Assembly: GCA_002753335.1 (NCBI GenBank)
Contig: PEAD01000009.1
Coordinates: 1-64,000, forward strand
From: Nitrospirae bacterium MYbin3
Lineage (GTDB): Bacteria; Nitrospirota; Thermodesulfovibrionia; Thermodesulfovibrionales; Dissulfurispiraceae
DNA length: 64,000 nucleotides
Direction: 5' to 3'
Part shown: piece after piece, positions 63,257 through 64,000 of the stretch
How positions within the stretch are numbered: the stretch's first letter is position 1
Layout of the letters: each line of letters starts with the position of its first letter
The notes under the pieces: generated by a model
Database searches by the model: none
What the model saw: only the letters and a program-made list of their open reading frames with translations
What the model was told of the DNA's origin: nothing
Translations under genes and position numbers: made by a program

Positions 63257-63544
63257 CTATTCTATTATTTTAGGAACCCTGTAAAATTTTTCGGTTCCGT
63301 CGGGAGCGTTTCTGAGAGCTTCTTCAATCGGTAGAGAATCTTTCACGAGGTCTTCGCGCATGACATTATTTAAGGGCAAAACATGAGAAGTTGGCTCAAT
63401 ATTGGCAGTATCAAGCTTGCCTAGCTGTTCAACATAATCAAGAATAGAGTTAAGCTGTCCGCGAAGTGTTTCGGCTTCTTTGTCCAAGATGCTGAGCCGA
63501 GAAAGACCGGCTATGTGCATCACTTCATTTGTTGAAATTTCCAC
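63257..63544 (-). CDS. gatC: Asp/Glu-tRNA(Asn/Gln) amidotransferase subunit GatC
   Basis: 95 aa, full length. Family pattern: HIAGLSRLSILDKEAETL, ILDYVEQLGKLDTANIEPT, MREDLVKDSL, GTEKFYRVPKIIE. Bridges GatA and GatB in the transamidase that amidates misacylated tRNAs. gatA is not adjacent, as panD follows. 2 nt after the helicase stop. Confidence 0.94.
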   Translation of the reverse strand: MEISTNEVMHIAGLSRLSILDKEAETLRGQLNSILDYVEQLGKLDTANIEPTSHVLPLNNVMREDLVKDSLPIEEALRNAPDGTEKFYRVPKIIE

Positions 63545-63546
63545 CG

Positions 63547-64000
63547 CTACACCTTTTCGAGATTCACAAACTTGATCGCAAGACGCTTAAGGCCTATGCC
63601 CGGAAAGTTTACCGTAACTTTTGTATCATCGCCTTCACCTGAGCAGTCCCTGACAACGCCAACGCCCCATGCCGGATGTTTAACCCTGCATCCAATCACA
63701 TAGGCGCAAGATAACTTTTGGGGTGAGGGCTTTAAAGGCTTGCAAGCTACGTCCGGTTTTTTCAATGCCTTCTCGGTCCAGTGGCAACAGTCTTTGGGAA
63801 TGTCCTGTAAAAAGCGGGTTGGCTCCTGATCCTGAATCTTTGAATAAAGGCGCCTTTTTTTTACGCCGGTAAGGCAAAGCATATCTTTTGCCCTCGTCAT
63901 TCCTACGTAGAAAAGTCTTCGCTCTTCATACATCTCATGCGGATCGTCCATAGCTTTGAAATAAGGAATTATGCCTTCCTCAAGGCCTACTAGAAATACA
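63547..64000 (-). CDS. uvrD: UvrD/PcrA-type DNA helicase, C-terminal part (5' end outside window)
   Basis: 151 residues visible, open to the right edge. Motif V region VFLVGLEEGIIPYF and motif VI region EERRLFYVGMTRAKD, then the C-terminal tail with a Tudor-like domain (VIGCRVKHPAWGVGVV). Translocates 3'-5' on single-stranded DNA in repair. The N-terminal helicase domains are outside. uvrD or pcrA cannot be distinguished from this portion. Confidence 0.9.
   Translation of the reverse strand, partial: VFLVGLEEGIIPYFKAMDDPHEMYEERRLFYVGMTRAKDMLCLTGVKKRRLYSKIQDQEPTRFLQDIPKDCCHWTEKALKKPDVACKPLKPSPQKLSCAYVIGCRVKHPAWGVGVVRDCSGEGDDTKVTVNFPGIGLKRLAIKFVNLEKV

Overview
The window reads as a chromosome segment from an anaerobic, Gram-negative (diderm), acetyl-CoA-pathway bacterium. 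I lean towards Nitrospirota (Thermodesulfovibrionia-like); a deltaproteobacterial-type sulfate reducer is the main alternative. The lean rests on a complete CODH/acetyl-CoA synthase cluster, a gamma-alpha fused 2-oxoacid:ferredoxin oxidoreductase, periplasmic sensors with CxxCH haem motifs, a UGA-encoded (selenocysteine) peroxiredoxin, an LptF/LptG pair and moderate GC. Phylum assignment is inference. There are no rRNA or tRNA genes, no CRISPR array and no prophage.

Layout. 1-6.75 kb: glgB (cut by the left edge) diverges from cdaA-cdaR-glmM-comEC, the conserved c-di-AMP/amino-sugar cluster followed by a DNA-uptake channel gene. 6.8-11.8 kb: an envelope cassette of an SPFH/GYF protein, a double DUF4178 zinc-ribbon protein, an unlisted 45-residue membrane peptide, a single-repeat DUF350 protein and a membrane-anchored spermidine-synthase-like enzyme. 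11.8-18.6 kb: a diguanylate cyclase, a WD40-caspase protein with a Cys-rich partner, an HD-GYP-like protein, yceH and yciH. 18.6-27.1 kb (minus strand): cooC, acsE, acsD, acsC, then a hairpin and an internal promoter, acsB and cooS/acsA, ending at a strong terminator. 27.2-32.6 kb: a haem-type diguanylate cyclase, an MBL hydrolase, murJ, prmC and a cupin protein. 32.6-38.4 kb (minus strand): a tightly overlapping operon of nucleotide cyclase, LysM/degenerate deacetylase lipoprotein, LysM/TPR protein and TPR-PDZ-caspase lipoprotein. 38.5-45.9 kb: an HD-GYP protein, rluD, a PhnD-like binding protein with a hybrid histidine kinase, and korAB. 45.9-47.4 kb: a decayed IS1380-family element with a visible 5-bp target duplication. 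47.8-50.1 kb: a third caspase lipoprotein. 50.2-52.6 kb: a cobalamin riboswitch with consensus promoter and terminator controlling a zinc dehydrogenase and a TrpD-like phosphoribosyltransferase. 52.7-56.5 kb: an ABC ATPase diverging from the selenocysteine AhpC-type peroxiredoxin and a DUF255 thioredoxin-fold protein. 56.8-58.7 kb: an ATP-grasp/esterase pair. 58.8-64 kb: lptF-lptG-OYE reductase-mtnP, facing uvrD(partial)-gatC-panD.

How the genes work together. The acs cluster encodes CO2/CO reduction and acetyl-CoA assembly on a corrinoid protein. A B12-sensing operon lies elsewhere in the window. KorAB couples 2-oxoacid chemistry to ferredoxin. Signalling capacity is dense: c-di-AMP (cdaA), c-di-GMP (two GGEEF cyclases, two HD-GYP-type proteins), a class III cyclase and a hybrid kinase. 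Three exported caspase-fold proteins with different sensory modules (WD40, TPR-PDZ, CARDB-like) lie within 37 kb, one of them in a cyclase/LysM operon. Many promoters share an extended -10 (TGnTATAAT), and several genes have a -10 so close to the start codon that their mRNAs may be leaderless.
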